A stretch of DNA of 64,000 nucleotides from Boesenbergia rotunda (GCA_024364735.1 JAGFNQ010001610.1:301264-365263); one strand, 5' to 3'; counted from the stretch's first letter, positions 1 through 11,457 are shown. Numbers and translations: made by a program. Notes: generated by a model not told the origin, from the letters alone.

Positions 1-906
1 GTGTCACCCGATCCGAAATGTCTCGGTGCGTCTGATCCCTTTATCGTCGGGATCGACTTTGACCGGGGCGCCCGGAGCGCTGGGGGGCGCCCGGGTTGAC
101 CGGGTCAAACTCTATCCCTTGGCTTCGCAAGGGTGCGCTTCGGCAGCTTGCGCTTGGGGGCGCCCGGGAGCAGCGGGGGCGCCCGGGAGCAGCGGGGGCG
201 CCCAGGAGCACGAGGGCGCCCGACCCAGCAGCTATTCGAAGCCTTTTTCTCTTGACTTGTTTTCTATGCACCTTGGGGGCGCCCGGGACACTCCGGGCGC
301 CCTACTCAGCCACTACCTCACTCCTTTGAGGCTATCTGAGCTGCAGACACTCCTTCCTTTGGTCCTGCATCCAGGGTTAGTCCAAAACACAATAAAACAA
401 TAAAATATTTGTTTATACAGCCTTAGCTGTCTTGGTTCTGACTTTGGATCTCCAATATGGAGCCCTAGGTCGAACCGACGCCTACTGTTCCCTCGACGGG
501 GAACGCGTCCTCACCTACTCCTCTCAGGAGAATATACCTGATGCCAACCGCTCCTTTGGTTGGACTTTAGCCTGGCGATCCTTTGCCAGGTCTTGGATAC
601 CGAGCTATCCTTCGCCCAGTGCCTAGCATTCCTTCGCTAGGGCTTCAGTTCCAAGCTGTCCTTCGCCTGGCGCCTAGCAGTCCTTCGCTAGGTCTTTTTA
701 TCTTGGCATTCCTTCGCCAAGTGCCTAGCAGTCCTTCGCTAGGGATTTTTATCCTGGCATCCCTTCGCTAGGTGCCTAGCAGCCCTTCGCTAGGACTTTT
801 CCTGCACACTCAAGTAACATTGTTAGATAACAATTAAGACTTAACTTTTGAACCCTGTTGCCATTATCAAAACATAGGTTTGACTTTAGTGCCTACTGCA
901 CCAACA
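1..906 (-). mobile_element. Family P LTR, left part cut by the window edge
   Basis: This segment matches the two complete P LTRs at 1027-2556 and 6735-8251 in order and content: GGGCGCCC repeats, a 51-bp repeat tract, then a terminus ending GCACCAACA at 906. It reads on the minus strand, so the U3 start is at 906. The R/U5 part lies left of the window. No primer site or polypurine tract is visible here, so it could be a solo LTR or one end of another element. Bases 907-1026 between this LTR and the next carry no recognised feature. Confidence 0.8.
575..800 (-). repeat. 51-bp tandem repeat tract in P LTR U3
   Basis: Units built on CCTTCGCTAGG and CCTTCGCCAGG half-repeats follow one another with a 51-bp period, read on the plus strand. 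Because 51 is divisible by three, several frames stay open and give spurious repetitive ORFs. The tract lies in the U3 part of the LTR. Confidence 0.75.
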
Positions 907-1026
907 GCGTGTTCCCCTAATGTTCGTGTTAATCTCGCAGGGCGCAGAGTTCCTCCCCTCTTGTCAGCATCCATATAGGCTGAACCTCGGTGACTGACCA
1001 TCGACATCGATTCCTTCCGAAACAGC

Positions 1027-2556
1027 TGTTGGATCGAGAGAAAACGATAGAGGGGGTGAATATCGTAAAACGTTTCGGATTGTAAGATAGAGAATGCACA
1101 GCGGAAATTAAAAACAAACAACACACAAACACCAAGATTTTATTTGGTTCGGAGTCGCGGTCGGCTCCTACTCCAAGGCCCACGGTCGTTGACCGTTTAC
1201 TGCGGGCAATTCTATATGTGCGCAAAACAGTTTACAGAAGGATGATTACAATAATAGTGCAGTAAAGAAAAAGACAGCTCTTCGTTACCGACGTCCGGTG
1301 TGGAATGTATCTCGGAGCAGAGGGACGTCATCGGCGCTTGTATCTCGAGTTGGGAGGTTTCTGTAGCAGAGCGCCTCGAGTAGAAGAGCGTGAAAGCGTT
1401 GGAAGAAATTCTTGTTCAGACGCCTTGGGGTTGGGTGCTATTTATAGCACTTCGGGGCGCCCTGAACGTTGGGGGCGCCCCCCCCCCCCCATGTGTCAAC
1501 CGATCCGGAATTATCTCGGTCAGCCTTTATCCCACTCGAATAGGGCTGAGGATTGACTCTAGGGGCGCCCGGGACGCTGGGGGCGCCCTGGTTGACCCTT
1601 TCAGCGAGCTTCTCGCCTGGATAAAAGTTATCTGCTTCGTTGGCTTGAGTGCGGGGTACCCTGGGCACTGGGGTGCCTGGGAGCACGGGGGCGCCCCGCC
1701 CAGTAAACTACCGAAGCACTTCTTTGCTTCACTTGTTTTGTATTGGCCTTGGGGGCGCCCGGGACATTAGGGGCGCCCTGCTCAGCTACTTGCCTCTCTC
1801 CTTTGGGCATTCTGAGCTGCAGACACACGTTCCTTCAGTCCTGCATCCAGGGTTAGTCCAAAACAATATGAAGCAATAGAGTATTAGATTTATACAGCCT
1901 TAGCTGTCTTGGTTCTGACTTTGGGTCTCCAAAATGGAACCCTAAGTCAAACCGACGCCTACTGTTCCCTCGACGGGGAATGCGTCCTCACCTACTCCTC
2001 TCAGGAGAATTTACCTAATGCCAACCGGATCTTCCGGTTGGACTTTTGCCCAGCAGTCCTTCGCCAGGTGCCTAGCTATCCTTCGCCAGGTCTTCAGTTC
2101 CAGGTAGTCCTTCGCCTGGTGCCCAACAGTCCTTCGCCAGGTCTTCAGTTCCAGGCAGTCCTTCGCCTGGTGCCCAGCAGTCCTTTTCCAGGTCTTCAGT
2201 TCCAGGCAGTCCTTCGCCTGGTGCCCAGCAGTCCTTTGCCAGGTCTTTAACTCCTAGCAGCCCTTCGCTAGGTGCCCAGCAGCCCTTCGCTGGGTCTTTG
2301 TATCCTGGCATTCCTTCGCCAGGTGCCTAGCAGTCGTTCTCTAGGGCTTTGTATCCTGGCATTCCTTCGCCAGGTGCCTAGCAGTCCTTCGCTAGGGCTT
2401 TGTATTCTGGTAGTCCTTCGCCAGGTGCCTAGCAGCCCTTCGCTAGGACTTCTTTCTGCACACTTAGTAAACATCGTTAGATCACAAATAATACTTAACT
2501 TTGAATCCTTTGCCAATATCAAAACAAGGTTCGATATGGTGCTTCCTACACCAACA
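1027..2556 (-). mobile_element. 3' LTR of element P
   Basis: The LTR runs from TGTTGGATCG at 1027 to ACACCAACA at 2556. On the minus strand the 51-bp repeat tract (2040-2450) comes first, then GGGCGCCC palindromes (including 1456-1485), then a TATA box (CTATAAATAG type, about 1438-1449), then R/U5. The sequence just right of 2556 is polypurine on the minus strand, which marks this as the 3' LTR. Confidence 0.85.
2040..2450 (-). repeat. 51-bp tandem repeats in P 3' LTR
   Basis: Two subtypes lie side by side, both with a 51-bp period: one around CAGTTCCAGG plus CCTTCGCCTGG (about 2090-2250), the other around TGTATCCTGGCATT plus CCTTCGCCAGG (about 2250-2450). The apparent proteins across this tract on both strands are products of the repeat. 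Confidence 0.8.
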
Positions 2557-5500
2557 ATCTCCACCTTTTTGATTTATGGCAACACAATTCAAAGTTAAGT
2601 AAAAATTACAACAGTTTTAAGTAAGAAGGTTAAGACCAATAAAACATAGCAATTCTTAATAGTATAAAGTCTAAAGCCAATGTAATTTTGAAAAAAAATT
2701 TCTCATACTCCCCCTGAATAATTGTGTTATAAAACAACAATTAACTTAACTCTTAACTTTGACCTTTCCTCCCCCTTTGACATATATCAAAAAATATTTA
2801 TGGGTGAACAACATATCTAACAGGGATTTATGAGTTTTTCTAAGTCCTTCATGTTTTTGACAAAGTGTTTTTCAAAAATAGAGTAAAAGTATTTTCACTA
2901 AAAAACTTTTTACACTTAGACAATTTTTTATTTTGAAAAGTTTTGCAAGCCTAAATTTTGTTAAACAAGTTTTACTTACAAGGCATTGCAAAAAGAATTT
3001 AGGCAAAATTTTGAAGCCAAATTTTCCTAAAAAGAGTTTCAACATTGAAAATTAGGACAAAAAAAATTTGCACACTTAGAAGAATTTGTTTGGAAACACT
3101 TTGTGTATTTTGAAAAACAAAATCTTTAAGACAAGTTTTTTTTCACAAAAAAAAACTTTACTTAGAAACATTTACCAAAATTTTCAACAAGTTTTTGCTC
3201 AGAAAAAAAAATTTACTTAGAAAAAAACATGCACTTAAAATTTTGAAACAATTAGAAATTTTTGAAGCACCTTTGAAAAAGAGATAAAAATTAGACAAAA
3301 TTTCCTTTCTCCCTTTCCTTTCTCTCCCCCTTAATGTGAAATTCTTCTCCTTATGTTTTAGAACATTTCTAAGATAAACTTTCCTTGAAAAAGGGGGAAA
3401 AGGTTAAGGAAGAATTTTATTTTTAATTTCACTTTTTCTTGGCCATATATCAATAAAGAACTTTTGAAAAATATATTTTGAAAGAAGATTTAAAATTTGC
3501 GTAACAGAGCTTATGAGTCTTGAAAATATAAATATTTGAGCGAATCAGAGCTTTTGAATATTCTCATTGAGTCCATGCTTGACAAGCAACAGAAAAATCA
3601 ATAAGTTTAATTGTATTGAATATTTTGAAAAATGCAAGTACTTTAAAAGATATTAAGCATTTTTGAAGATATAAGTACTTTTTGAAAAAATATTATGCAT
3701 TTTGAAACCATAATATTTTACTTGACTAGGTTTGTTTTCCAGTCTGACACAATCCTAAGAACCCTTGTTAACTACAAGGGCATTTTCCTAAGTGTCCTGG
3801 AAATTCTCAAAACTCAAGCAAATATTATTTCAAAAGGTATTTCAAAAAATAATTTTATAAGCCAAAAAAACATTTTAAAATAATAATATTTTGTAAGACA
3901 AATTACTTATGTTTTCGACACAATTTTAAAAATATAGTGTATGGAAATATATTATTTAGAAATGTTTAATAACTCTTTTAATTTGACCTCCCCCTAAACT
4001 TGACATAGTCCTTGGAAGCTTGTTGACAACAAGTATTCTTCCTCTAAGTTCTTAGGGTTCAGTTCAGATCAAAAAGAATTATTTAATAATTTTAAAGATA
4101 ATTGCCAAAGAAAATACTTGTTAGAAATAATTTCTTTTGGTTTAGACTCCCCCTAAATTTGACACATCCTAGGAGTCCTCGTAGATCATTAAGTAGACCT
4201 CCTTTGTGTCTTTAGGGTTTATCAAAATCAAAAAAAAATTTGAACAACCTTTTGAGTATGATAACTTTCAAGAAGATAAATTTTTGAAAACATAACTTGA
4301 AATGATAGCACAGTTTTCGAAAAACATTTTGAAATGATGATAATTTTTCAAACAGATAGTAGTATAGAAAGGTTTTGAATCAATTTTTGAAAACCTTATT
4401 TTGAGATGATAATACGTTTTAGAGCATAAGGTTTTTTAAAAAAATCTAAATTTTTCGGAAAAAGAAAAAAAAAACCTCTTTGTATCCGACACGTCTGACT
4501 TTATCTAAGTGCCTTAAGGGATTTCAGTGTTGACTAGGATTGACTATTTTGACCATGTTTGACTCAGTTAACTATGTTTGACCAATCAATAACTAAATCA
4601 AATAAGCCCTAGATATTTAAAACGGGTCTATTGAGATATTTAACATGAAATTCAATATTAAAAAAATGTTAGAGATGAAAAAGTAGGATGCTGAATTAAT
4701 TTGAAAAATAGAAGTAATTTTGAATAACTTTTGAAAGTACTTTGAGTTTTATTTAAGAGGATAGTGACCTATACTCTTAGGTCCTAGATATCTCACCCAG
4801 TTCTATGTGATCAAACATGTTAACCTTATGAGTTTTTGTGAGACGGGTTTTAGTAGAAAGATTTATTTTGAAAAAGGTCATGGTTAATTTTGAAAAGTTA
4901 AATTAATTTTTAAACCCAATTTAAATTTATTTTGAAAAGAGATATTTGAATCTAAGATTAACTGAACATTTGTGTTAGATTCAAATTTAACAAAGAGTAA
5001 ATTGAATTTGAATTTCAAAAATTGTCTTCCAGGTCTTGGCGAGGCACAAGGCCTTCTTTGGCCGTAGCCTTATTGGATCATCAACCCTTTCCTAGACAAA
5101 GCCTTTTAGTGAAATTTCATCTTCAAAATTACTTTTTGATAAATTCTGGTCTAACTAGTTTGGGTCTTGGATCAGTAGCTTCGGCTAGTTTCACCAGTCT
5201 AAAGAGACCAAGTAGCGTATACTTGACCTTATTAGAAAAGGCTTCCCTAACGTACTATCATCTCACCGCCACCCAATACTATGTTGTTCAAATTTCAATC
5301 AATTGATTTAGTCCTTATACTAACCAATCCTAATTCTAAGCAACAAACAAAAAAAACAAGCAAAGTAGATAAAAAATGATCTAAGTTATATCATAATTGA
5401 AATAATACTCTGGGTTTTTAAAATCAGCAAGGTTGTGACTTATGTTTTCTAACATATTAACCTTAACTAATTTATATGAATTAATCATGTTATTTGAGAT

Positions 5501-5574
5501 AAGTATTGGATTTTCAAATATTGAAACCTTACCTTTCCCGATCGTTTGTCTAGTACTCTTGTAATGATCACGAG
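2557..5574 (-). other. Non-coding spacer of element P with repeated polypurine tracts
   Basis: AT-rich DNA with no credible ORF occupies the place where pol would be. The LTR-adjacent tract starts at 2557. More CTCCCCCT-type tracts (polypurine on the minus strand) occur near 2708, 2770, 3321, 3987 and 4147. At about 3720, 3985 and 4145 there are three diverged copies of a block with a GACACA/GACATA core and a following CTTAGGGTT. Multiple polypurine tracts in this position are, as I recall, a described Sirevirus trait. Confidence 0.6.
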
Positions 5575-6222
5575 CTAAAATCGGACCAGTTTGGGTCGAT
5601 CTCCTTCATTGTCTTCTGATTCCGAGTCTGAGTTAGACTCGGGTACATGTTGAAGCTTCTTCTTTGGAGTTTTCCCTGCACTTGAAATTATACCTTCCTC
5701 GACCATTATAGTATCAGTCTGATTATTTAATTGTAATTCTGGAACAAATTCAAAATTGGTTACCATTTTTGTCTCAGTCACTTTGTCTTCTGACTCTGGC
5801 TCGAATTCGTAGTCAAGTATGGATTCTATCTCATCTTCTGATCCGGAGTCAACTTTGAAGTCGGGTGCTGACTCTTCTAAGATCTCAATATCGGAGCTCT
5901 CTTCGTATAGATTGATTAGCTTTTCCCACATCTCTTTGGCACAGTTGAAGGATCCGACCCGGTTCAATTCTTCATTGGTTAGGCCACATTGTAGGATTGC
6001 AGTAGCCCTTGCATCTGTCTCGATCTTCCTCAGAGTTGGTTCATCCAGTTTGTCCCACGCAATTGATAGTCCATCTTCTGTAGGAAGGGAGAATCATGTT
6101 TGAATGATCATCCATATGTCCATATGGGCCTTCAGATGGAACTCCATTTGGCTTCTCCAAAAGTTAAAGTTTTCCCCGGAGAAAAGCGGTGGACGGGCAC
6201 TGTTCCATTCTTGATTGGCCAT
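5575..6222 (-). pseudogene. Gag remnant of element P (UBN2-type Copia gag)
   Basis: The minus-strand frame opens with ATG at 6220-6222 and begins as a typical Copia gag N-terminus, with a SGENFNFW-like segment and a MEFHLKAH-like segment. An in-frame TGA near 6103 interrupts it. The frame then continues through a UBN2-like stretch containing NCAKEMWEKLINLYEESSD (about 5920-5960) and a strongly acidic region, and stops at 5575. No zinc knuckle follows. Gag would form the retrotransposon particle; this copy is broken and shortened. It lies about 500 bases inside the primer site, as expected. The family call is firm, and function is unlikely. Confidence 0.75.
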
Positions 6223-6720
6223 TTAAAATGATCCTTGTACACAAAAGAAATAACAGAAATGTACCAAGACTTGGTCTTGGATTAGTAGTGCGGGAGAGAA
6301 AAGATATAGGCCAACAAAAATATTACACGAATTTCGAGGTAAAATAATAATAAAAAAGTTATGACAAATTTTTGAAAATGTTGATTTTATCACTTCTGAT
6401 TAATGATGAAAAAGTAAGAAGTCAATGTTTGAAATAAACATTGCTCAAATTAGGGTGGCACGAATTTTGAGAAAAAAATATTAAAATAATAATAAAAAAT
6501 TTTATGACAAATTTTCAAAAATTGATCGTTTTAACAATTCTAACTTATGGTGAAAAAATGAGAATTCAAAATTAAAACCACGCATAAATATTATTAATTA
6601 AAAAAAGATTGAGTGGTGTTGCACCAATCTCGATTAACAAAAAAGAAACAAAATTAAAACAATTCGAAGAAAATCTGAAAAATTCTCAAATTGGTGGTTG
6701 CACCAAATTTGAGCTTCCCC
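6223..6720 (-). other. AT-rich leader of element P
   Basis: This is the untranslated stretch between primer site and gag. It includes two related AT-rich blocks (about 6300-6430 and 6440-6560) sharing an AATAATAATAAAAAA-type segment and ATGACAAATTTT. No ORF is supported. Confidence 0.5.
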
Positions 6721-6732
6721 GCTCTGATACCA
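6721..6732 (-). promoter_or_regulatory. Primer-binding site of element P
   Basis: GCTCTGATACCA on the plus strand is TGGTATCAGAGC on the minus strand, complementary to the 3' end of initiator tRNA-Met. It lies two bases inside the 5' LTR. Confidence 0.85.
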
Positions 6733-6734
6733 CT

Positions 6735-8251
6735 TGTTGGATCGAGAGAAAATGATAGAGGGGGTGAATATTGTAAAACGTTTCGGATTGTAAGATAGAG
6801 AATGCACAGTGGAAATTAAAAACAAACAGCACGCAAACACCAAGATTTTACTTGGTTCAGAGTCGCGGTCGGCTCCTACTCCAAGGCCCACGGTCGTTGA
6901 CCATTTACTGTGGGCAATTCTATATGTGCGCAAAACAGTTTACAGAAGGATGATTACAATAATAGTGCAGTAAAGAAAAAGACAGCTCTTCGTTACCGAC
7001 GTCCGATGTGGAATGTATCTCGGAGCAAAGGGACGTCGTCGACGCTTGTATCTCGAGTTGGGAGGTTTCTGTAGCAGAGCGCCTCGAGTAGAAGAGTGTG
7101 AAAGCGTTGGAAGAAATTCTTGTTCAGACGCCTTGGGGTTGGGTGCTATTTATAGCACTTTGGGGCGCCCTGAACGTTGGGGGCGCCCCCCCCCCATATG
7201 TCAACCGATCCGGAATTATCTCGGTCAGCCTTTATCCCACTCGAATAGGGATGAGGATTGACTCTGGGGGGCGCTCGCCTGGTTGACCCTTTTCAGCGAG
7301 CTTCTCGGCTGAATAAAAGTTATCGCTTCGTTGGCTTGAGTGCGGGGCCCCTGGGCACTGGGGGCGCCCGGGAGCACGAGGGCGCCCGGGAGCACGGGGC
7401 GCCCCGCCCATAAGCTACCGAAGCACTTCTTTGCTTCACTTGTTTTGTATTGGCCTTGGGGGGCGGGACGGGGGCCTGCTCAGCTACTTGCCTCTCTCCT
7501 TTGGGCATTCTGAGCTGCAGACACACGTTCCTTCGGCCCTGCATCCAGGTTAGTCCAAAACAATATGAAGCAATAGAGTATTAGGTTTATACAGCCTTAG
7601 CTGTCTTGGTTCTGATTTTGGGTCTCCAAAATGGAACTCTAGGTCGAACCGACGCCTACTGTTCCCTCGACGGGGAGCGCGTCCTCACCTACTCCTCTCA
7701 GGAGAATTTACCTGATGCCAACCGGCTCTTCCGGTTGAACTTTTGCCCAGCAGTCCTTTGCCAGGTGCCTAGCTGTCCTTCGCCAGGTCTTCAGTTCCAG
7801 GCAGTTCTTTGCCTGGTGCCCAGCAGTCCTTCGTCAAGTCTTCAGTTCCAGGCAGTCCTTCGCCTGGTGCCCAGCAGTCCTTCGTCAGGTCTTCAGTTCC
7901 AGGCAGTCCTTCGCCTGGTGCCCAGCAGTCCTTCGCCAGGTCTTTAACTCCTAGCAGCCCTTCGCTAGGTGCCCAGCAGCCCTTCGCTGGGTCTTTGTAT
8001 CCTGGCATTCCTTCGCCAGGTGCTAGCAGTCCTTCGCTAGGGCTTTGTATCCTGACATTCCTTCGCCAGGTGCCTAGCAGTCCTTCGCAGGGCTTTGTAT
8101 CCTGGCAATCCTTCGCCAGGTGCCTAGCAGCCCTTCGCTAGGAATTCTTTCTGCACACTTAGTAAATATCGTTAGATCACAAATAATACTTAACTTTGAA
8201 CCCTTTATCAATATCAAAACAAGGTTCGATATGGTGCTTCCTGCACCAACA
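6735..8251 (-). mobile_element. 5' LTR of element P
   Basis: TGTTGGATCG starts at 6735 and CTGCACCAACA ends at 8251. On the minus strand it has the 51-bp tract (7745-8135), GGCGCC palindromes (about 7163-7192 and 7360-7400) and a TATA box at about 7147-7156, in the same order as the 3' LTR. Several GC-rich units are shorter than in the other LTR, so the pair has diverged by indels as well as substitutions. Confidence 0.85.
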
Positions 8252-8428
8252 ACATCGTCTATGTTGATTGAAGTTTCTGCTGTGTATTTAATGATAAGCA
8301 GAAAGCAAAGTCGAGAAGCAATTGAAACTATTTATCCCGTGTAACTCATATGAGTCCTAATAGAAAAGAGAGAATGATAGTCTAGATTTTTTTTTTAGGG
8401 GGATCCATTCAGGTACTATAAAATTTTT

Positions 8429-8529
8429 GACTCATTAGGGGTAAGTGAGATAGATTTTGCTAACCATTAAAGACCTTTTGACTCATTAGGGTACGTGAGA
8501 TAGGTTTTGCTAACCATTAAAGATCTTTT
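8429..8529. repeat. Two tandem copies of a 50-bp unit
   Basis: A unit starting GACTCATTAGGG and ending CCATTAAAGA(C/T)CTTTT is present twice in direct succession with few differences. I see no coding potential and no known family. Confidence 0.75.
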
Positions 8530-9716
8530 ATGGCGAGATATGTATATTTTTATTACTTTATGACCGTGAGAAATTGAATTCAATTAAAGACATGTATGTG
8601 AATGACAGGTCTTTCAATGAATTGTATTTATGTTATTGCCGATCTACAATAAATCATTAAATTAGAAGCGAATAAATGTATGAATAAAAAATGTAAATTG
8701 GAAACCGCAGAAATGTGCAAAAAAAAAATCTATTTGGAAACCAAATAAATGCATGTATAAAAAAACGTTAATTAAAAAAAATCAAATAATATCTAAATAT
8801 AAACCGCAAAGGAAATAAGTAACGAATAGGAATAGGAATAGGGAACAAATGAATTTTTGCCAATATTTACATCAAAATTAAAAAAAAATCTATAAATGTA
8901 AAGTATTTTCCGAAGAGACATTCTTGACATGTGGCAAGTAGTGAAAGAACTTCGTATAATTAATTATAGCCCTGGAAAGAGCTTGCCCTTTGTTAAAAAT
9001 TAATCTCTGCCCCATTGATTCAATTGCGGAAATGAATTATTGAAAGATGTCGTAGTTGGAAAGCCAAAATTGGAGGCTTGAAAGCTTACAAAAGATAGAC
9101 GCTTTCCAAATTAAACAATTCAGTGAGATAGGATAAAATCTAGGCCCCGTGTGGAGAAAGAGAGACAATTCCATTTTGCACGTTGGATGCTTGAAATGTT
9201 CAAATTTTGCGTTCTCAAAGTTGATAATGTTCAATTTGAAAGTAAACTTACGAGCATTTCAAGCATCTATGGTTCCGAAAAAAGGTCATTTTCTATGCAA
9301 TAAGTCCGTTGACAAACCAATTTGCGATCTAAAATGCACACATTTGCACCATATTTAGATTGGAAAAAGTTAAAGCTAAGCTTTTAACTATTCATTGAAC
9401 TCCAACAACACTAAAGCGAACGTTTTGGAACGCTACAAAAGGTCATTTTCGCCATAAATTTGAGCAAAAGTAGATTCACGAATCAACCTCCTTCTGAAAA
9501 TATCATGCCTTGAAATTCATGCATTTGCGTGTATTAATCAACCAAATTCGCGAAGGTAAGTTTGCCATTTCAAAATTTCCAAAAATCTAAAATGTACAAA
9601 TCTTGCCCTCATTTTGAAGTTTGAACCCAAAAAAAAAATTAAAAATAAAAATTACAAGACTGAAAACAAAGAAAGGTAAATCCAAATATAGATATGCTTG
9701 ATCAAATAATTGTGAT
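8530..9716. other. AT-rich intergenic DNA, nothing recognised
   Basis: The region lies between the P element and the 3' end of the NHL gene. Short ORFs at 9037-9234 and 9149-9358 overlap on opposite strands and show no family resemblance. No TE terminus, RNA gene or repeat was recognised. Confidence 0.5.
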
Positions 9717-9722
9717 TTTATT
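9717..9722 (-). terminator. Candidate poly(A) signal of the NHL gene
   Basis: AATAAA on the minus strand lies about 30 bases downstream of the NHL stop codon, a reasonable place for a plant polyadenylation signal. Confidence 0.5.
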
Positions 9723-9752
9723 AATTATATGCACGATCAAATAACTGATCGA

Positions 9753-10463
9753 TTAAAGCTTCAGCCTGAACTTGCACCGGCTGGAACGCAAGCTGATGTT
9801 GTTGTTCGCACTCAAGCTGTTCACCGTAATGTCGCAGCGAAACCTGAAGGTGACCCTCGGGAGCTTCAGCCTCCCCAGCCTCACCCTCACCGGCACCTTC
9901 CCTCGGAAGACCAACGGTATCATCCCCGTCTGCTGCTGCTCCGCCAGGTCGCGCAGCAGATCCCCGCCGAGCTGCGTCTCGCCGGTGAGCGGCACGTTGA
10001 GCACCGTGGTGTTCCGGTGGCCCTGGTAGAACACCGGGAACGTCCCCGTGCAGAGCTGCGTGTCGCCGTACAGCGCGCTCAGCCGGCTGCCCCCTCGGTA
10101 GTAGATCCCGATCCGGCGGTTGCGGTTCGTCATCGTGATGGTCAGGTTGAACGTGGCGGCCACCGTCGTGTTGTCGCGGATGGAGAAGTTGGCGACGGTG
10201 AGGCGGTCGACGGAGTAGTCGGGGATCTTGGGGTCGAAGGCGAGGTAGAGGAACCCGACGGTGGCTCCCAGCGCGACGACCAAGACGAAGAGCGCCAGAA
10301 GCGTCCAGCAGAGGCAGCGGCAGCAGCGGTTCCTGATGCGCCTCGTTGGCTTGCTGCTGACTTCGCCGATCCGCTTCTTGGTTTCATCGGTCGGAGCCGC
10401 AAGGGGAGGCGGCGGGGGGCTGGACTCGAGGTCGAGCGGGTGGACCCTGTGGATCTCTGCCAT
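9753..10463 (-). CDS. NDR1/HIN1-like (NHL), LEA_2 family membrane protein
   Basis: This is an uninterrupted 236-residue frame in one exon. Residues 1-45 are a Pro-rich, then basic cytosolic tail ending in a Cys cluster (CCRCLCW, 47-53). Residues 53-76 form a hydrophobic signal-anchor helix. Residues about 80-236 are the extracytosolic LEA_2-type domain, with NFS, NTT, NLT and NTT as possible N-glycosylation sites (92, 98, 106, 151) and a C-terminal Cys pair (210, 230). The family comprises type II plasma-membrane proteins, several linked to pathogen-triggered responses; the role of this member is not shown by the sequence. The ATG has a good context (CCCCATGGC). The GC content is far above the flanks, as in many monocot single-exon genes. 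Length and layout fit a functional gene. Confidence 0.93.
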   Translation of the reverse strand: MAEIHRVHPLDLESSPPPPPLAAPTDETKKRIGEVSSKPTRRIRNRCCRCLCWTLLALFVLVVALGATVGFLYLAFDPKIPDYSVDRLTVANFSIRDNTTVAATFNLTITMTNRNRRIGIYYRGGSRLSALYGDTQLCTGTFPVFYQGHRNTTVLNVPLTGETQLGGDLLRDLAEQQQTGMIPLVFRGKVPVRVRLGRLKLPRVTFRFRCDITVNSLSANNNISLRSSRCKFRLKL

Positions 10464-10508
10464 GGGGAGGAGATAGATCGATGAGGGAAGCGTAAGCGTG
10501 GAGGCCGA

Positions 10509-10518
10509 CGCTATTTAA
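10509..10518 (-). promoter_or_regulatory. TATA-like box of the NHL gene
   Basis: Minus-strand TCTTAAATAGC lies about 47 bases upstream of the ATG, implying a short 5' UTR. GC-rich DNA surrounds it up to about 10560. Confidence 0.55.
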
Positions 10519-11300
10519 GACCCTCCCGTCCCGTGCGTCCATCCGCGCGCCTCAACTTGAATATTTAATTTGGCGGCTTCAAAACGCAAATTAGATGTGA
10601 TCTGCGTGTGTTGAATTCTGGCTGCTTTACCAAGTTAATTTGTGCTGTTTCACACCTGATGAACAATCTTCAATTTCAAGTGCATAATTTGACACTCAAT
10701 TGATTAGTCAACGCGATAGATTTTGTAATTTTGAAGTTTCTTGTTTCGTTCAAAAGCGTGACCAGAATTTTAATTTGCAGTTTGACCACGCGCGAGCGGA
10801 GCGCCATCCGGGAAAGACAAGGGCGTTTAGCGGTCAGGAGAAGGAATTTCTTGATTTCTTAGCGAATTTGGCCTTTGCAACTCGCTCTGACGTTTCTGCG
10901 GCTCTGTTCCTGCGAAATGACTTGGAATTCAACCTTCAAAAACTTCCATAAATATGAACTATATTTTATCATTTTTAAATCCTCACGCTTGCCCAGGCAA
11001 AAAGTTCGGTAAAAAATGAAATATCTCTATGATCTATCTAATTATATTTATCCCTTTGCTCCAGTATTCTATCATTTCACAAGGACAGCATTTTCTCTTT
11101 TAAATTATAACTCGATCTCGATTAATTGTGTGCGTCAAAGTTGCCATGTTGCACGCATGTCATTTATTATTAGAGGGTTGTGAATGAATCTAATTTTTAT
11201 GAATAAATTTAGTAGATTTTCTCTCGTCCCCTAGGGTTTCAATGACAAATGCTATTTTATCGGCATATAGATTCTCTCTTCTAGGTTGTAGGCGTAGAAG
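10519..11300. other. Upstream region of the NHL gene, no further gene seen
   Basis: AT-rich DNA with no TE signature I can name. The 83-codon ORF at 10700-10951 has no recognisable domain. The region probably includes the distal NHL promoter. Confidence 0.45.
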
Positions 11301-11313
11301 TAGGGTTTGTTAT

Positions 11314-11457
11314 ATGAACATGGAGGAACTTACGAGGCATGTTAATTTGTCGAATGCCCTGTCCGTCAATAAGGAAGAACCGATTATTCTATCGGCGAAT
11401 GTTGCGAATCTAGGACAATAGTGTCTAGCTTCTAGTTTGGTGGGGAAGATGTTCTCC
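11314..11457 (+). pseudogene. DUF4283 / LINE-ORF1-like N-terminal scrap
   Basis: From ATG at 11314 the frame reads a MEELTRHVNLS-type start followed by EEPIIL and, after one in-frame TAG, an SLVGKMFSLN segment. This pattern is common at the start of plant DUF4283 and zinc-knuckle proteins associated with LINE elements. The similarity stops abruptly at about 11457, where AG-rich DNA begins. I read it as a 5' fragment, not a gene. Family recognition is from memory and moderate. Confidence 0.45.

Larger units (their letters stand above)
1027..8251 (-). mobile_element. Family P LTR retrotransposon (Sirevirus-like Copia, gag only)
   Basis: This 7.2-kb element has two LTRs of about 1.5 kb, both TG...CA. 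On the minus strand the order is 5' LTR (6735-8251), primer site (6721-6732), leader, broken gag (5575-6222), non-coding spacer (2557-5574) and 3' LTR (1027-2556). The flanking pentamers ACAGC (1022-1026) and ACATC (8252-8256) may be a target duplication with one mismatch. No protease, integrase, RT or RNase H reading frame is recognisable, so it would depend on another element for transposition. The Sirevirus assignment rests on the gag type, the multiple polypurine tracts and the palindromes upstream of the LTR TATA box, and is inference. Confidence 0.82.

Noticed and set aside
575..800. Possible CRISPR-like array
   Set aside because: Units are contiguous diverged tandem repeats with no unique spacers, and lie in an LTR of a plant genome.
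2050..2450. Repetitive ORFs on both strands (also 7606-8141, 1909-2598, 28429-28761)
   Set aside because: They run through 51-bp tandem repeats. A period divisible by three keeps frames open by itself. No domain, and start and stop positions differ between copies.
6721..6734. tRNA gene fragments at TGGTATCAGAGC sites
   Set aside because: These are 12-base primer-binding sites next to LTRs, with no tRNA cloverleaf around them.
10700..10951. 83-codon ORF upstream of the NHL gene
   Set aside because: No domain, no supporting codon bias, and AT-rich; most likely chance.
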